NCBI GenBank assembly: GCA_036384915.1
Contig: DASVLJ010000062.1
Span: forward strand, 124,001 to 188,000
Direction of reading: 5' to 3'
Length of the DNA stretch: 64,000 nt
Source of the DNA: PKWO01 sp036384915
GTDB taxonomy: Bacteria; Pseudomonadota; Gammaproteobacteria; Burkholderiales; Burkholderiaceae_D
In this document: in pieces, positions 34,207 through 42,626 of the stretch
Layout of the letters: each line of letters begins with the position of its first letter
How positions within the stretch are numbered: the stretch's first letter is position 1
Position numbers and translations under genes: made by a program
Notes under the pieces: model-generated
Databases searched by the model: none
What the model was told of the DNA's origin: nothing
Seen by the model: only the letters and a program-made list of their open reading frames with translations

Positions 34207-34320
34207 AGTAGGTTGGTGCCGGGCGTAGCGAAGCCCGGCCTGGCATATTGTCCTCAAAGCTGCAACCTGTGTTGGGAACCACCTTTGCGTTGGGCTTTGC
34301 TACGCTCAACGCCAATCTAC
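34207..34320. repeat. Dispersed palindromic element, copy 2
   Basis: Arms GCGTAGCGAAGCCC (34223-34236) and GGGCTTTGCTACGC (34292-34305) pair over 14 positions with one G-T wobble, flanked by the same GTAGGTTGG / CCAAtCTAC outer ends as the other copies. The right end CTACAAGAC matches CTGCAAGAC of copy 3. It occupies almost the whole gap between the diiron protein gene and the heptose adenylyltransferase start. Confidence 0.8.
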
Positions 34321-34326
34321 AAGACC

Positions 34327-34809
34327 GTGGCTGACTTCGAACGAAAACTCTGCACCCGCGCCGAACTCGCAGTGCGTGTCGCGCAACTTCCCAAGCCCGT
34401 GGTATTGACCAATGGCGTGTTCGACCTGCTGCACCGCGGCCACGTGACGTATCTGGCGCAAGCGCGCGCACTGGGCGCTTCGCTGGTGGTTGCGGTCAAT
34501 ACTGACGCTTCCGTCAAGCGCCTGGGCAAGGGCGACGACCGCCCCTTGAACGAATGCGCCGACCGCATGGCAGTACTGGCTGCGCTTGAGGCCGTCAGCC
34601 TCGTGGTGGCCTTCGACGAAGACACCGCGCTCGAAACGGTACAGGCAGCCCGGCCCGATATCTATGTCAAGGGGGGCGACTACGATATGCAGTCCATCCC
34701 CGAAGGGCGGGCCGTGGCCGCATATGGCGGCAAAGCTGTCGCGATCGACTTCGTCCACGACCGCTCCACCACCAAGCTGTTGAACAAGGCGCGCAACGGC
34801 CGGTGTTGA
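34327..34809 (+). CDS. rfaE2: D-glycero-beta-D-manno-heptose 1-phosphate adenylyltransferase
   Basis: A 160-residue nucleotidyltransferase equal to the C-terminal half of HldE, making ADP-heptose for LPS core. The TNGVFDLLHRGHVTYL block (HxGH motif) and the later PDIYVKGGDYD and DRSTTKLL segments are typical. The start is taken as GTG 34327 (VADFERKLCTR); no ribosome binding site is visible because the palindromic repeat ends 6 bp before it. The kinase half (hldA) is not in the window. Confidence 0.9.
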   Translation: MADFERKLCTRAELAVRVAQLPKPVVLTNGVFDLLHRGHVTYLAQARALGASLVVAVNTDASVKRLGKGDDRPLNECADRMAVLAALEAVSLVVAFDEDTALETVQAARPDIYVKGGDYDMQSIPEGRAVAAYGGKAVAIDFVHDRSTTKLLNKARNGRC

Positions 34810-34815
34810 TCGGGG

Positions 34816-35244
34816 TCAGTTGGCGTCGACGATGGCTTCCACGTCGATCTTGCCAGCCTTTTCGAAACGCAGGCTCAGGGGGATTTTCTGCCCCGGACGC
34901 AACGGCTGCTTCAAGCCGATCAGCATGATGTGCATGCCCTCGTTGGGAGCCATGGTGACCTTGGCAGCCGGCTTCAAATCGATCTGTCCGACTTCGCGCA
35001 TGCGCATGATGGTGCCATCCATGGTCATGCTGTGCACCTCGGCCGACTGCGCCACAGGTGAGCTGATCTTGAGCAGCTTGTCGTCGGCCTTGCCGCGGTT
35101 CTCGATATCGACGTAAGCGGCGCCTGTGGTCTGGCCCGGCACCGTGGCACGCGCGTGCGCACGGTCGATAACGATGGCGGACGGGGCGGCCGAGCTTGCG
35201 GTTGCAAAAAACGTCAGGAAGAGGGCGACCGGCAGCATCTTCAT
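34816..35244 (-). CDS. Periplasmic copper chaperone PCu(A)C
   Basis: A 142-residue protein with a signal peptide (about residues 1-19) and the PCu(A)C (DUF461) fold. The copper-binding pattern is visible as EVHSMTMDGTIMRMREV and NEGMHIMLIGL (His/Met ligands, H-x3-M ... H-x-M). The family delivers Cu(I) to the CuA site of cytochrome oxidase, often with SCO; both cytochrome oxidase and SCO genes lie a few kb downstream. Confidence 0.92.
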   Translation of the reverse strand: MKMLPVALFLTFFATASSAAPSAIVIDRAHARATVPGQTTGAAYVDIENRGKADDKLLKISSPVAQSAEVHSMTMDGTIMRMREVGQIDLKPAAKVTMAPNEGMHIMLIGLKQPLRPGQKIPLSLRFEKAGKIDVEAIVDAN

Positions 35245-35283
35245 TTTCTTGTCCTGTGGGGTTGGTTTTTCTTGGGCGCGGAG

Positions 35284-35754
35284 TCAGGCGCCCCCCTGGT
35301 AGCCGTTCTGGCGCCAGGCTTCGTAGACTACGACCGCTACCGTGTTTGAAAGGTTCAGGCTGCGGTTGTCGGGCCGCATCGGCAGGCGGATGCGCTGCGC
35401 AGTCGGGAAGGAGTTGCGCAAGTCGGGCGCCAGGCCGCGCGTTTCGGAGCCGAAGATGAAATAGTCGCCCGGCTGGAAGGCCAGGCCGGCAAACGGCGTC
35501 GAGCCATGCGTGGTCATGGCGAACATGCGTGCCGCGTCGGGCTTTTCCTGTCCGAGGAAGGCTTGCCAATTCGGGTGCACCTTCATCGTTGCGTAGTCAT
35601 GGTAATCGAGTCCGGCGCGGCGCATCTTGGCATCGTCGAGAGGAAAGCCGAGCGGCTCGATCAGGTGCAGTTGCGCTCCCGTGTTGGCGCATAGCCGGAT
35701 GACGTTGCCCGTATTGGGCGGAATTTCCGGTTCGACCAGGACGACATTAAACAC
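35284..35754 (-). CDS. trmL: tRNA (cytidine(34)-2'-O)-methyltransferase
   Basis: A 156-residue SPOUT methyltransferase that 2'-O-methylates the wobble base of tRNA-Leu using SAM. The N terminus FNVVLVEPEIPPNTGNVIRL and the C-terminal knot blocks FGSETRGL and RSLNLSNTVAVVVYE are diagnostic. It stays within the minimal single-domain length of the family. 9 bp downstream of comF, same strand. Confidence 0.95.
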   Translation of the reverse strand: MFNVVLVEPEIPPNTGNVIRLCANTGAQLHLIEPLGFPLDDAKMRRAGLDYHDYATMKVHPNWQAFLGQEKPDAARMFAMTTHGSTPFAGLAFQPGDYFIFGSETRGLAPDLRNSFPTAQRIRLPMRPDNRSLNLSNTVAVVVYEAWRQNGYQGGA

Positions 35755-35763
35755 GTGATTCCC

Positions 35764-36501
35764 CTATTTCAATAAAGTACGCGCAAAGACAAAGTTCGTC
35801 ACGCGCGCCGCGCCGAAGCGCTTCAAGGTCGCGGCCAGTTCGTTCATCGTTTCTCCGGTGGTCATGACATCGTCGACCACGCCGATATGCAAACCCTCCA
35901 GTTTGCCGGCAAAAGAGGGTGTCACCGAAAACGCGCCGCGCATATTCTTGCGCCTTTGCTCGGGGTGCAGCGTCGACTGCGCGTCGGTTTCGCGCAGCCG
36001 CATCGCGGCACGCGGCGCAAGCCTGATGCCCAGTGCCTGCGACAAGGGGCGGGCGATTTCGAGTGCCTGATTGAAGCCGCGCTCAACCAGGCGCCGCTCG
36101 CCCAGCGGCACCGGGATCAGCAAATCGGGCAGCGGCGCCTGCGGCGCATGCAGCAAGGCATCGCGTATCAAATGCGCAAACAGCGGCGCCAGCGCCAGCC
36201 TGCCGCCGAACTTCAATGCAAGCACCAATTGGTCGAGCGGCGCGCCATAGTCGGCGGCGGCCACGGTGGCATCGTAAGACGGCGCATCGTCCAGGCAGGC
36301 GCCGCAACGTGCCGCCGCCCCGCCCGTCAGCGGCATTGCGCATTGTACGCAGCAGGCCTTGCGCGGCTTGACGTACTGGGTGCGGCAACCCGGGCACAGC
36401 GTATCGCGCCCGCTTGCGCCGCATAGTGCGCAGGTAGAGGGCAGCAGCGCTGGCAGGTGTGCCGCGAGCTGCCGGGTTCGCAATGTCAGGCGGGAGAGCA
36501 T
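35764..36501 (-). CDS. comF: ComF family protein (phosphoribosyltransferase-like)
   Basis: A 245-residue protein with an N-terminal zinc-finger-like cluster (CALCGASGRDTLCPGC, later CVQCAMPL and CGACL, residues about 21-75) and a C-terminal PRTase domain whose PRPP loop is GVVDDVMTTGETMNEL near 208-223. In competent bacteria ComF helps DNA uptake; in others, including GntX-type proteins, the role is unclear. Divergent from the BioC-like gene. Confidence 0.92.
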   Translation of the reverse strand: MLSRLTLRTRQLAAHLPALLPSTCALCGASGRDTLCPGCRTQYVKPRKACCVQCAMPLTGGAAARCGACLDDAPSYDATVAAADYGAPLDQLVLALKFGGRLALAPLFAHLIRDALLHAPQAPLPDLLIPVPLGERRLVERGFNQALEIARPLSQALGIRLAPRAAMRLRETDAQSTLHPEQRRKNMRGAFSVTPSFAGKLEGLHIGVVDDVMTTGETMNELAATLKRFGAARVTNFVFARTLLK

Positions 36502-36568
36502 GGCGGACGGATCGAAGGCCGCATAGTGTAATAAACTAGCGCATTATCTCACCGTTCTCCTGCTAGCC

Positions 36569-37498
36569 GTGCCTTCCAACAACGAATCGCGCCTGTCCGC
36601 TCCGATCGACTTGCTGCGCGTGCGCCGCCTGTTTTCGCGGCCCGAGCGCACGCGCGACGCGGCCTTTCTGCTGCGTGAAATCGCCGGCCGCATGCATGAC
36701 CGGCTGGCCCTGGTCAAGATAGATCCGCGCGAGATACTCGATGCCGGTTGCGGTGCCGGCGCCGACCTCGCAAGTTTGCAAAAGCGCTTTCCTGAAGCGC
36801 GGATCTTTGGTGTCGATGCCTCGCCTGCCATGCTGCAGGAAGCAGGCAGCGAACAGCGTTCGGCCTGGCGCGCACTCCACGGCGTGTTGGGCCAGTGGCT
36901 GCCTTCGCGCCTGCGCGGCACAAGACCCCCGGCTTTGATCGCAGGCGATTTTGCCAGCTTGCCGTTCGCGCATGGCGCCTTCGATCTGGTCTGGTCCAAC
37001 CTTGCCCTGCACTGGCACCCGCAACCGGACCGCGTCTTCGCCGAATGGCGCCGCGTATTGCGCACCGAAGGCTTGCTGATGTTTTGCTGTTTCGGCCCCG
37101 ATACCTTGAAGGAGGTGCGCGCAGCGTTTGCCGGGCTCGACGGCGCGCCGCATGCCCTGCCCTTCGTCGATATGCACGACTTCGGCGATATGCTGGTCGA
37201 AGCCGGCTTTTCCACGCCCGTAATGGACATGGAAACCATTACGCTGACTTACGAAAATACTACCAGGCTCTGGGCCGATGTGCGTGCCCTGGGCGGCAAT
37301 CCGCTGGCGACGCGGCGTCGCAGCTTGATCGGGCGCAAGGGCTGGGCCGGAGTCGAAGCTGCGCTCGCAGCGACGCGGCGAGACGATGGGCAAATTCCCC
37401 TGACCATCGAAGTCATCTACGGTCATGCCTTCCGCCCCGTGCCGCGCACCACGTCGCAAGGCGAATCCATCATCCGCTTCGAGCCGCGGCGCAAATGA
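36569..37498 (+). CDS. bioC: SAM-dependent methyltransferase, BioC-like
   Basis: A 309-residue class I methyltransferase. Motif I is ILDAGCGAGADLASL near residues 57-71, with VDASPAML and LVWSNLALHW downstream. N-terminal DLLRVRRLFSRPER matches malonyl-ACP O-methyltransferase BioC, which opens pimelate synthesis for biotin. No other bio genes are nearby, so the symbol is probable rather than proven. GTG start; divergent from comF. Confidence 0.78.
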   Translation: MPSNNESRLSAPIDLLRVRRLFSRPERTRDAAFLLREIAGRMHDRLALVKIDPREILDAGCGAGADLASLQKRFPEARIFGVDASPAMLQEAGSEQRSAWRALHGVLGQWLPSRLRGTRPPALIAGDFASLPFAHGAFDLVWSNLALHWHPQPDRVFAEWRRVLRTEGLLMFCCFGPDTLKEVRAAFAGLDGAPHALPFVDMHDFGDMLVEAGFSTPVMDMETITLTYENTTRLWADVRALGGNPLATRRRSLIGRKGWAGVEAALAATRRDDGQIPLTIEVIYGHAFRPVPRTTSQGESIIRFEPRRK

Positions 37499-37604
37499 AG
37501 CCCTGCGCCGGCGCGGATGTCTTAAAGGCAAGATTTCACGCAATCTAGTGCCATATCATGAATAAGCCATCCCTTGCCAGCCCCAGTGTTGCCGCGCATT
37601 TTGC

Positions 37605-37706
37605 TTGATAACAAGAGCGGTTCCGCCTTATACTCCTCCAGTTGCATAAAAGCCATATTGGGTGATCTAGGTCATTGCGCCCGACGCCAATATGTGCCGG
37701 TATAGT
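37605..37706 (+). promoter_or_regulatory. Promoters and FNR-like site upstream of coxB
   Basis: The 384-bp gap 37499-37882 holds no good gene. It shows TTGATA (37605-37610) and TATACT (37629-37634), 18 bp apart, as a likely sigma70 promoter. Downstream, GTGAT-CTAG-GTCAT (37662-37675) resembles an FNR/Anr box (TTGAT-N4-ATCAA) and is centred about 44 bp before the start expected from TATAGT (37701-37706), near the class II activator position. Oxygen control of the oxidase is therefore possible but unproven. Confidence 0.4.
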
Positions 37707-37882
37707 TTTATCGATGCTGTTTATTCACATTGCGCGGCGTCCAATGTGGTAGCCAGGGCGCTGTTCCTGAAGTATCGGATCAAGCGACCCCCGGCCGTGA
37801 CCATTGCGGGTGCCGAACGCAAGCGCCAGGAGATGGGCGCCAAGTGTGATCAGAATTCTAATTTTGGGCATTTGGGGAAATT

Positions 37883-39052
37883 ATGAAACTTGCGAAGCGT
37901 CTTCAATCATTGATGATAGGTAGCGCGCTTATGGCGGCAACCGCGCCGACTTGGGCGGTACCCGATATCGACGGCGGACCCGCTGTCAATGAAATCACGT
38001 TTCAAAAGCCGGTAACGCAAATCGCAGACCAGATCTACAGTCTGCACAACATGATGATGTACATCTGCCTGGCGATTTTCGTCGCCGTGTTCGGCGTGAT
38101 GTTCTACTCCATCTTCAAGCACCGCAAGTCGGTTGGCCACAAGGCCGCCACTTTCCACGAAAGCACCACGGTTGAAATCCTCTGGACCATCGTCCCCTTC
38201 ATCATCGTGATCGCCATGGCCTTGCCGGCTACGCGCACCGTGGTCGCGATGAAGGATGCCTCGAATGCCGACATGACGATCAAGGTCACCGGCATGCAGT
38301 GGAAGTGGGGTTATGAATACCTCGACGGCGATGCCAAGGGCGTCAATTTCCTGTCGCAGCTGGCCACGCCGCGCGAGCAGATCAACGATGCAGCCGCCAA
38401 GGGCGACAACTACCTGCTCGAAGTCGACAATGAAGTGGTGGTGCCGGTCAACAAGAAGGTGCGCCTGATCCTGACCGCTAACGACGTGATCCACTCCTGG
38501 ACCGTCCAGCGTTTCGGCGTCAAGCAGGATGCCATCCCCGGCTTCGTGCGCGATACCTGGTTCAAGGCGGAGCAGGTCGGCACCTACCGCGGCCAGTGCG
38601 TCGAACTGTGCGGCAAGGAACACGCCTTCATGCCTATCGTGGTCAAGGTCGTCAGCGACGCGGACTTCGCGGCCTGGGCACAGACCAAGCAAAAGGAATT
38701 GGCTGCCAAGGCCGAAGACCCGAGCAAGGTCTGGACGCTGGATGAATTGAAGCAACGCGGCGAAAAGGTGTTCAACACCAATTGTGCCGCCTGCCACCAG
38801 GCCAACGGCAAGGGTATCCCGGGCAGCTTCCCGGCACTCGACGGTTCGCCCGTGGTCAACGGCCCCAAGGCTGAACAGATCAACGTGGTGTTGAACGGCC
38901 GCAATGGCAAGCTTGGCCAGATGCCGGCTTGGAAAGACAATCTGTCGGTGACCGACATCGCCGCTGCCATCACCTACACACGCAACAGCTGGTCCAACAA
39001 GGCTGCGGAAAACATCGTTCAACCGGCCGAAGTCCTGGCTGCGCGCAAGTAA
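37883..39052 (+). CDS. coxB: Cytochrome c oxidase subunit II with fused cytochrome c domain
   Basis: A 389-residue subunit II: signal peptide (about 1-25), two transmembrane helices (about 55-80 and 98-118), a cupredoxin domain with the CuA site GQCVELCGKEHAFMPI near 233-248, and a C-terminal cytochrome c domain with CAACH heme motif near residue 300 and a later Met ligand (GQMPAW). The fused cytochrome c marks a caa3-type enzyme. ATG 37883 follows GGGGAAATT. Confidence 0.95.
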   Translation: MKLAKRLQSLMIGSALMAATAPTWAVPDIDGGPAVNEITFQKPVTQIADQIYSLHNMMMYICLAIFVAVFGVMFYSIFKHRKSVGHKAATFHESTTVEILWTIVPFIIVIAMALPATRTVVAMKDASNADMTIKVTGMQWKWGYEYLDGDAKGVNFLSQLATPREQINDAAAKGDNYLLEVDNEVVVPVNKKVRLILTANDVIHSWTVQRFGVKQDAIPGFVRDTWFKAEQVGTYRGQCVELCGKEHAFMPIVVKVVSDADFAAWAQTKQKELAAKAEDPSKVWTLDELKQRGEKVFNTNCAACHQANGKGIPGSFPALDGSPVVNGPKAEQINVVLNGRNGKLGQMPAWKDNLSVTDIAAAITYTRNSWSNKAAENIVQPAEVLAARK

Positions 39053-39072
39053 TTCAGAATTAGGAGACTGAG

Positions 39073-40692
39073 ATGAGCAGCACTACCGTTGATCACGCAC
39101 ACGATCACTCTCACGGTCACGACCACGGGCACGGTCACGACGACCACCACGGCGCGCCGCACGGCTGGCGCCGCTGGCTGTTCGCCACCAACCACAAGGA
39201 CATCGGCACGCTCTACCTGTGGTTCTCGTTCACCATGTTCCTGATGGGCGGCGTGTTGGCCTTGATGATCCGTACCGAACTGTTCCAGCCCGGCCTGCAA
39301 TTCTTCAATCCGGAATTCTTCAACCAGTTGACCACCATGCACGGCCTGATGATGGTGTTCGGCGCGATCATGCCGGCTTTCGTCGGCTTCGCCAACTGGA
39401 TGATCCCGCTGCAAGTCGGTGCGTCCGACATGGCATTTGCACGCATGAACAACTTCTCGTTCTGGCTGTTGCCGCCCGCCGCGATCCTTCTGGCCAGCTC
39501 GTTCTTCGTGCCCGGCGGCGCACCCGCCGCAGGTTGGACCATCTATGCGCCGCTGTCCACGCAAATGGGCATGGGCATGGATATGGGCATTTTCGCGCTG
39601 CATATCATGGGCGCCTCGTCGATCATGGGTTCGATCAACATCATCACCACGATCCTGAACATGCGCGCTCCCGGCATGACGCTGATGAAGATGCCGATGT
39701 TCTGCTGGACCTGGCTGATCACCGCCTACCTGCTGATCGCCGTGATGCCGGTGCTGGCAGGGGCCATCACCATGACGCTGACCGACCGCCATTTCGGCAC
39801 CACCTTCTTCAACGCCGCGGGCGGCGGCGACCCGGTGATGTTCCAGCACATCTTCTGGTTCTTCGGCCACCCCGAGGTCTACATCATGATCTTGCCGGCG
39901 TTCGGCATCATCTCGCACGTGGTGCCGACCTTCGCGCGCAAGCCGCTGTTCGGCTACGCCTCGATGGTGTACGCCACCTCGTCGATCGCGATCCTTTCGT
40001 TCATCGTCTGGGCGCACCACATGTTCACCACCGGCATGCCCGTGACCGCCCAGCTGTTCTTCATGTACGCCACCATGCTGATCGCCGTGCCTACCGGCGT
40101 GAAGGTGTTCAACTGGATCGCCACCATGTGGCGCGGTTCGATGACGTTCGAGACGCCGATGCTGTTCGCCGTCGGCTTCATCTTCGTGTTCACCATGGGC
40201 GGCTTCACCGGCCTGATCCTGGCCGTGACGCCGATCGACATCCAGATGCAGGACACCTACTACGTCGTGGCCCATTTCCATTACGTGCTGGTGGCCGGCT
40301 CGCTGTTCGCGATGTTCTCCGGCTTCTATTACTGGGGCCCGAAGTGGACCGGCCACATGTACAACGAGACCGCCGGCAAGATCCACTTCTGGCTCTCGAT
40401 CATCACCTTCAACATCACCTTCTTCCCGATGCACTTCCTGGGCCTGGCCGGTATGCCGCGCCGTATCGCCGACTATCCGGCCCAGTTCACGGACTTCAAC
40501 CAGATCGTGACCATCGGCGCATTCGGTTTCGGCTTGAGCCAGGTGTACTTCCTGTTCTTTGTCGTGATCCCGACGATCCGCGGCGGCAAGAAGGCGGACG
40601 CCAAGCCCTGGGAAGGCGCGGAAGGCCTGGAATGGACCGTGCCTAGCCCGGCCCCGTTCCATACCTTCGAAGTGCCGCCTCAAGTCAAGTAG
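39073..40692 (+). CDS. coxA: Cytochrome c oxidase subunit I
   Basis: A 539-residue heme-copper oxidase subunit I with 12 predicted helices. The N-terminal tail is unusually His-rich (DHAHDHSHGHDHGHGHDDHH, residues 7-26). Heme a ligand His is in TTMHGLMMVF, CuB/cross-linked Tyr site in FFGHPEVYIMILP, CuB histidines in WAHHMF, and heme a3/a ligands in AHFHYVL. A-type family features (YIMILP with Glu) are present. Begins 20 bp after coxB. Confidence 0.97.
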   Translation: MSSTTVDHAHDHSHGHDHGHGHDDHHGAPHGWRRWLFATNHKDIGTLYLWFSFTMFLMGGVLALMIRTELFQPGLQFFNPEFFNQLTTMHGLMMVFGAIMPAFVGFANWMIPLQVGASDMAFARMNNFSFWLLPPAAILLASSFFVPGGAPAAGWTIYAPLSTQMGMGMDMGIFALHIMGASSIMGSINIITTILNMRAPGMTLMKMPMFCWTWLITAYLLIAVMPVLAGAITMTLTDRHFGTTFFNAAGGGDPVMFQHIFWFFGHPEVYIMILPAFGIISHVVPTFARKPLFGYASMVYATSSIAILSFIVWAHHMFTTGMPVTAQLFFMYATMLIAVPTGVKVFNWIATMWRGSMTFETPMLFAVGFIFVFTMGGFTGLILAVTPIDIQMQDTYYVVAHFHYVLVAGSLFAMFSGFYYWGPKWTGHMYNETAGKIHFWLSIITFNITFFPMHFLGLAGMPRRIADYPAQFTDFNQIVTIGAFGFGLSQVYFLFFVVIPTIRGGKKADAKPWEGAEGLEWTVPSPAPFHTFEVPPQVK

Positions 40693-40738
40693 TCCATAAT
40701 CGTTCGGCAAGGCGGGTGTGAGCCCGCTTTGATATGAG

Positions 40739-40867
40739 ATGCAAGAGTCTGAGCAGGAAGCGAAGCAAAAAGTCCGTTCGAGCAATCTGCGGACAGGTTT
40801 GATACTCGCGTCGATCGCCTTGGCGTTTTTTGCCGGTATCTTCGTCAAGAGGATGTGGTTCAACTGA
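40739..40867 (+). CDS. Cytochrome oxidase small assembly protein (42 aa)
   Basis: A 42-residue membrane protein: charged N terminus (MQESEQEAKQKVRSSNLRTG) and one helix (LILASIALAFFAGIFVKRMWF). Its stop codon TGA overlaps the ctaG ATG by one base, arguing for real, coupled translation. Betaproteobacterial oxidase operons carry a small protein at this exact place. A 5-bp GC hairpin (about 40712-40726) precedes it. Role in oxidase assembly inferred from position. Confidence 0.75.
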   Translation: MQESEQEAKQKVRSSNLRTGLILASIALAFFAGIFVKRMWFN

Positions 40868-41424
40868 TGTCGGAAGAGTCGCAGCGGCAAAGCAGCAAGG
40901 CGGGCAGGGTGCGGCGTTTGAATGTGCAGACGCTGCTGAAGCTGGCGGTAATCGTGGTGTTAATGGTCGGTTTTGCGTACGGGCTGGGCCCGGTTTATCG
41001 CAAAATCTGCGAAGCGACCGGCATCAACGTGCTGACGCAAAAGGATGAAAACGTCGCACCGGCTCCGGCGTCGCAGATCGACAAGACGCGGACGGTGACC
41101 GTGGAATTCGATGCCAACACCAACGGTCCGTGGCGCTTCCGGCCGGTGACGAACAAGATGGAAGTGCATCCCGGTGAAATGAACACCGTGCTGTACGAAG
41201 TGGTGAATCAGCAATCGCGCAAGATGGAAGCGCAGGCGATTCCGAGTTATGCGCCGCATGAAGCGGAAAAGTACTTCAAGAAGATCGAGTGTTTCTGTTT
41301 CAAGCAGCAGACGCTCGAACCGAATGAAGCGCGGCAGATGCCGGTCCTGTTTTACATCGACCCCAAGCTGCCCAAGAGCGTGACGACGATTACCTTGTCG
41401 TACACGTTCTTTGAAGTGAAATAA
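40867..41424 (+). CDS. ctaG: Cytochrome c oxidase assembly protein CtaG (Cox11)
   Basis: A 185-residue protein with one N-terminal membrane helix (LLKLAVIVVLMVGFAYGLGPVY) and a periplasmic beta domain with the copper-binding ECFCF motif (about residues 140-144) and MPVLFYIDP ending. Delivers Cu(I) to the CuB site of subunit I. Start at 40867 overlaps the small gene's stop. Confidence 0.95.
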   Translation: MSEESQRQSSKAGRVRRLNVQTLLKLAVIVVLMVGFAYGLGPVYRKICEATGINVLTQKDENVAPAPASQIDKTRTVTVEFDANTNGPWRFRPVTNKMEVHPGEMNTVLYEVVNQQSRKMEAQAIPSYAPHEAEKYFKKIECFCFKQQTLEPNEARQMPVLFYIDPKLPKSVTTITLSYTFFEVK

Positions 41425-41439
41425 AGGGAGGCCGGCGCA

Positions 41440-41655
41440 ATGGAAGAGCAGGAACCTGTAGTCAAACGCAAGGTTTCGTTCTTTGCGACGGTGAAAGCGG
41501 TGCTGTGGTCGTTCTTCGGTGTCAGGAAGAGACGCGACTACGAGAAGGATGCGGCGCAGCTCAACCCGGTGCATGTCTTGATTGCCGGGGTGATCGGAGC
41601 GGTGCTGTTCATCCTGCTGTTGCTGACGATTGTGCACTTCGTCGTCGCCAAATAG
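41440..41655 (+). CDS. DUF2970 small membrane protein
   Basis: A 71-residue protein: N-terminal cytoplasmic part with ATVKAVLWSFFGVRKRRDYEKD and one C-terminal helix (VLIAGVIGAVLFILLLLTIVHFVV). DUF2970 proteins are characteristic members of betaproteobacterial cytochrome oxidase operons, between ctaG and coxC. Function unknown; an assembly or stability role is inferred from position. Confidence 0.88.
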   Translation: MEEQEPVVKRKVSFFATVKAVLWSFFGVRKRRDYEKDAAQLNPVHVLIAGVIGAVLFILLLLTIVHFVVAK

Positions 41656-41705
41656 TTTTTCAAATAGATTTACAGTTATTCGAACAATTTGTCTGGGAGA
41701 TGCAA

Positions 41706-42566
41706 ATGAGTTCTCAACACGCGAATGCACCGTATTACTTCGTGCCCGGTCCCTCGACTTGGCCGGTGCTCGCCGGGTGTGCCCTTCTATTGACGATGGC
41801 CGGCGCGTCCGGTTGGGTGAACGACATCGGGGGCGCCTGGATGCTCAACGCCTTCGGCATCCTGTGCCTGGTCGCGATCCTGTACAAGTGGTTTGGCGAT
41901 GCGATCAAGGAATCGGAAACCGGCCAGTACAATGAGCGCGTCGATGTCTCTTTCCGCTGGAGCATGAGCTGGTTCATTTTCTCCGAAGTCATGTTTTTTG
42001 GTGCTTTCTTCGGCGCACTGTTCTACGCGCGTAGCGTCACCATGCCCTGGCTTGGCGACCTTGACCACAAGCTGTTGTGGCCCGATTTCGCGGCGCACTG
42101 GGGTAACCTCGGCCCCGCCGGCACCATCGAACCCTTCACCAAGATGACGCCGTTCCCGGTGCCGACCATCAACACGGCCCTGCTGCTTTCTTCGGGTGTG
42201 ACCTTGACCATCGCGCACCATGCCTTGCGCGCCGGCCATCGCCAGCAAACTGCGATCTGGCTGTTTCTGACCATCCTGTTGGGCGCTACCTTCATGGGTT
42301 TCCAGGCCTCGGAGTACATGGAAGCGTATAGCCACCTGAACCTGAAGCTGTCTTCCGGCATCTACGGCTCGACCTTCTTCATGCTGACCGGCTTCCACGG
42401 CTTCCATGTGACCATGGGTGCGACCATGCTGTCTGTCGTGCTGTACCGCGTGATCCGCGGCGACTTCACGCCGGAACGCCATTTCGCTTTTGAAGGCGCC
42501 GCCTGGTACTGGCACTTCGTGGACGTGGTCTGGCTTGGCTTGTACGTTGTCGTGTACTGGATGTAA
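41706..42566 (+). CDS. coxC: Cytochrome c oxidase subunit III
   Basis: A 286-residue subunit III with seven predicted membrane helices. Conserved blocks: NERVDVSFRWSMSWFIFSEV, MGFQASEYMEAY, the GFHGFHVTMG signature and WYWHFVDVVWLGLYVVVYW at the end. The start at 41706 (MSSQHANAPYYFVPGPS) gives GGGAG (41695-41699) a 6-nt spacing; ATG 41700 would be too close. Confidence 0.96.
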   Translation: MSSQHANAPYYFVPGPSTWPVLAGCALLLTMAGASGWVNDIGGAWMLNAFGILCLVAILYKWFGDAIKESETGQYNERVDVSFRWSMSWFIFSEVMFFGAFFGALFYARSVTMPWLGDLDHKLLWPDFAAHWGNLGPAGTIEPFTKMTPFPVPTINTALLLSSGVTLTIAHHALRAGHRQQTAIWLFLTILLGATFMGFQASEYMEAYSHLNLKLSSGIYGSTFFMLTGFHGFHVTMGATMLSVVLYRVIRGDFTPERHFAFEGAAWYWHFVDVVWLGLYVVVYWM

Positions 42567-42580
42567 TCGGCGAGCAAGCA

Positions 42581-42608
42581 AAAAAGCCGCACTTCGGTGC
42601 GGCTTTTT
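42581..42608 (+). terminator. Intrinsic terminator after coxC
   Basis: AAAAAGCCGCAC (42581-42592) and GTGCGGCTTTTT (42597-42608) form a perfect 12-bp stem closed by a TTCG tetraloop with built-in T-run, 15 bp after the stop. Confidence 0.95.
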
Positions 42609-42626
42609 ATTTGCAAGAGGAAGAAC

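Noticed and set aside
37692..37886. 64-codon plus-strand frame overlapping the coxB start
   Set aside because: No ribosome binding site, overlaps the predicted promoter region and coxB, and shows no family features.
39019..40890. Minus-strand open frame of 623 codons across coxA, rich in His/Glu/Asp/Arg
   Set aside because: Reverse complement of a membrane protein gene; no domain visible; coxA is certain.
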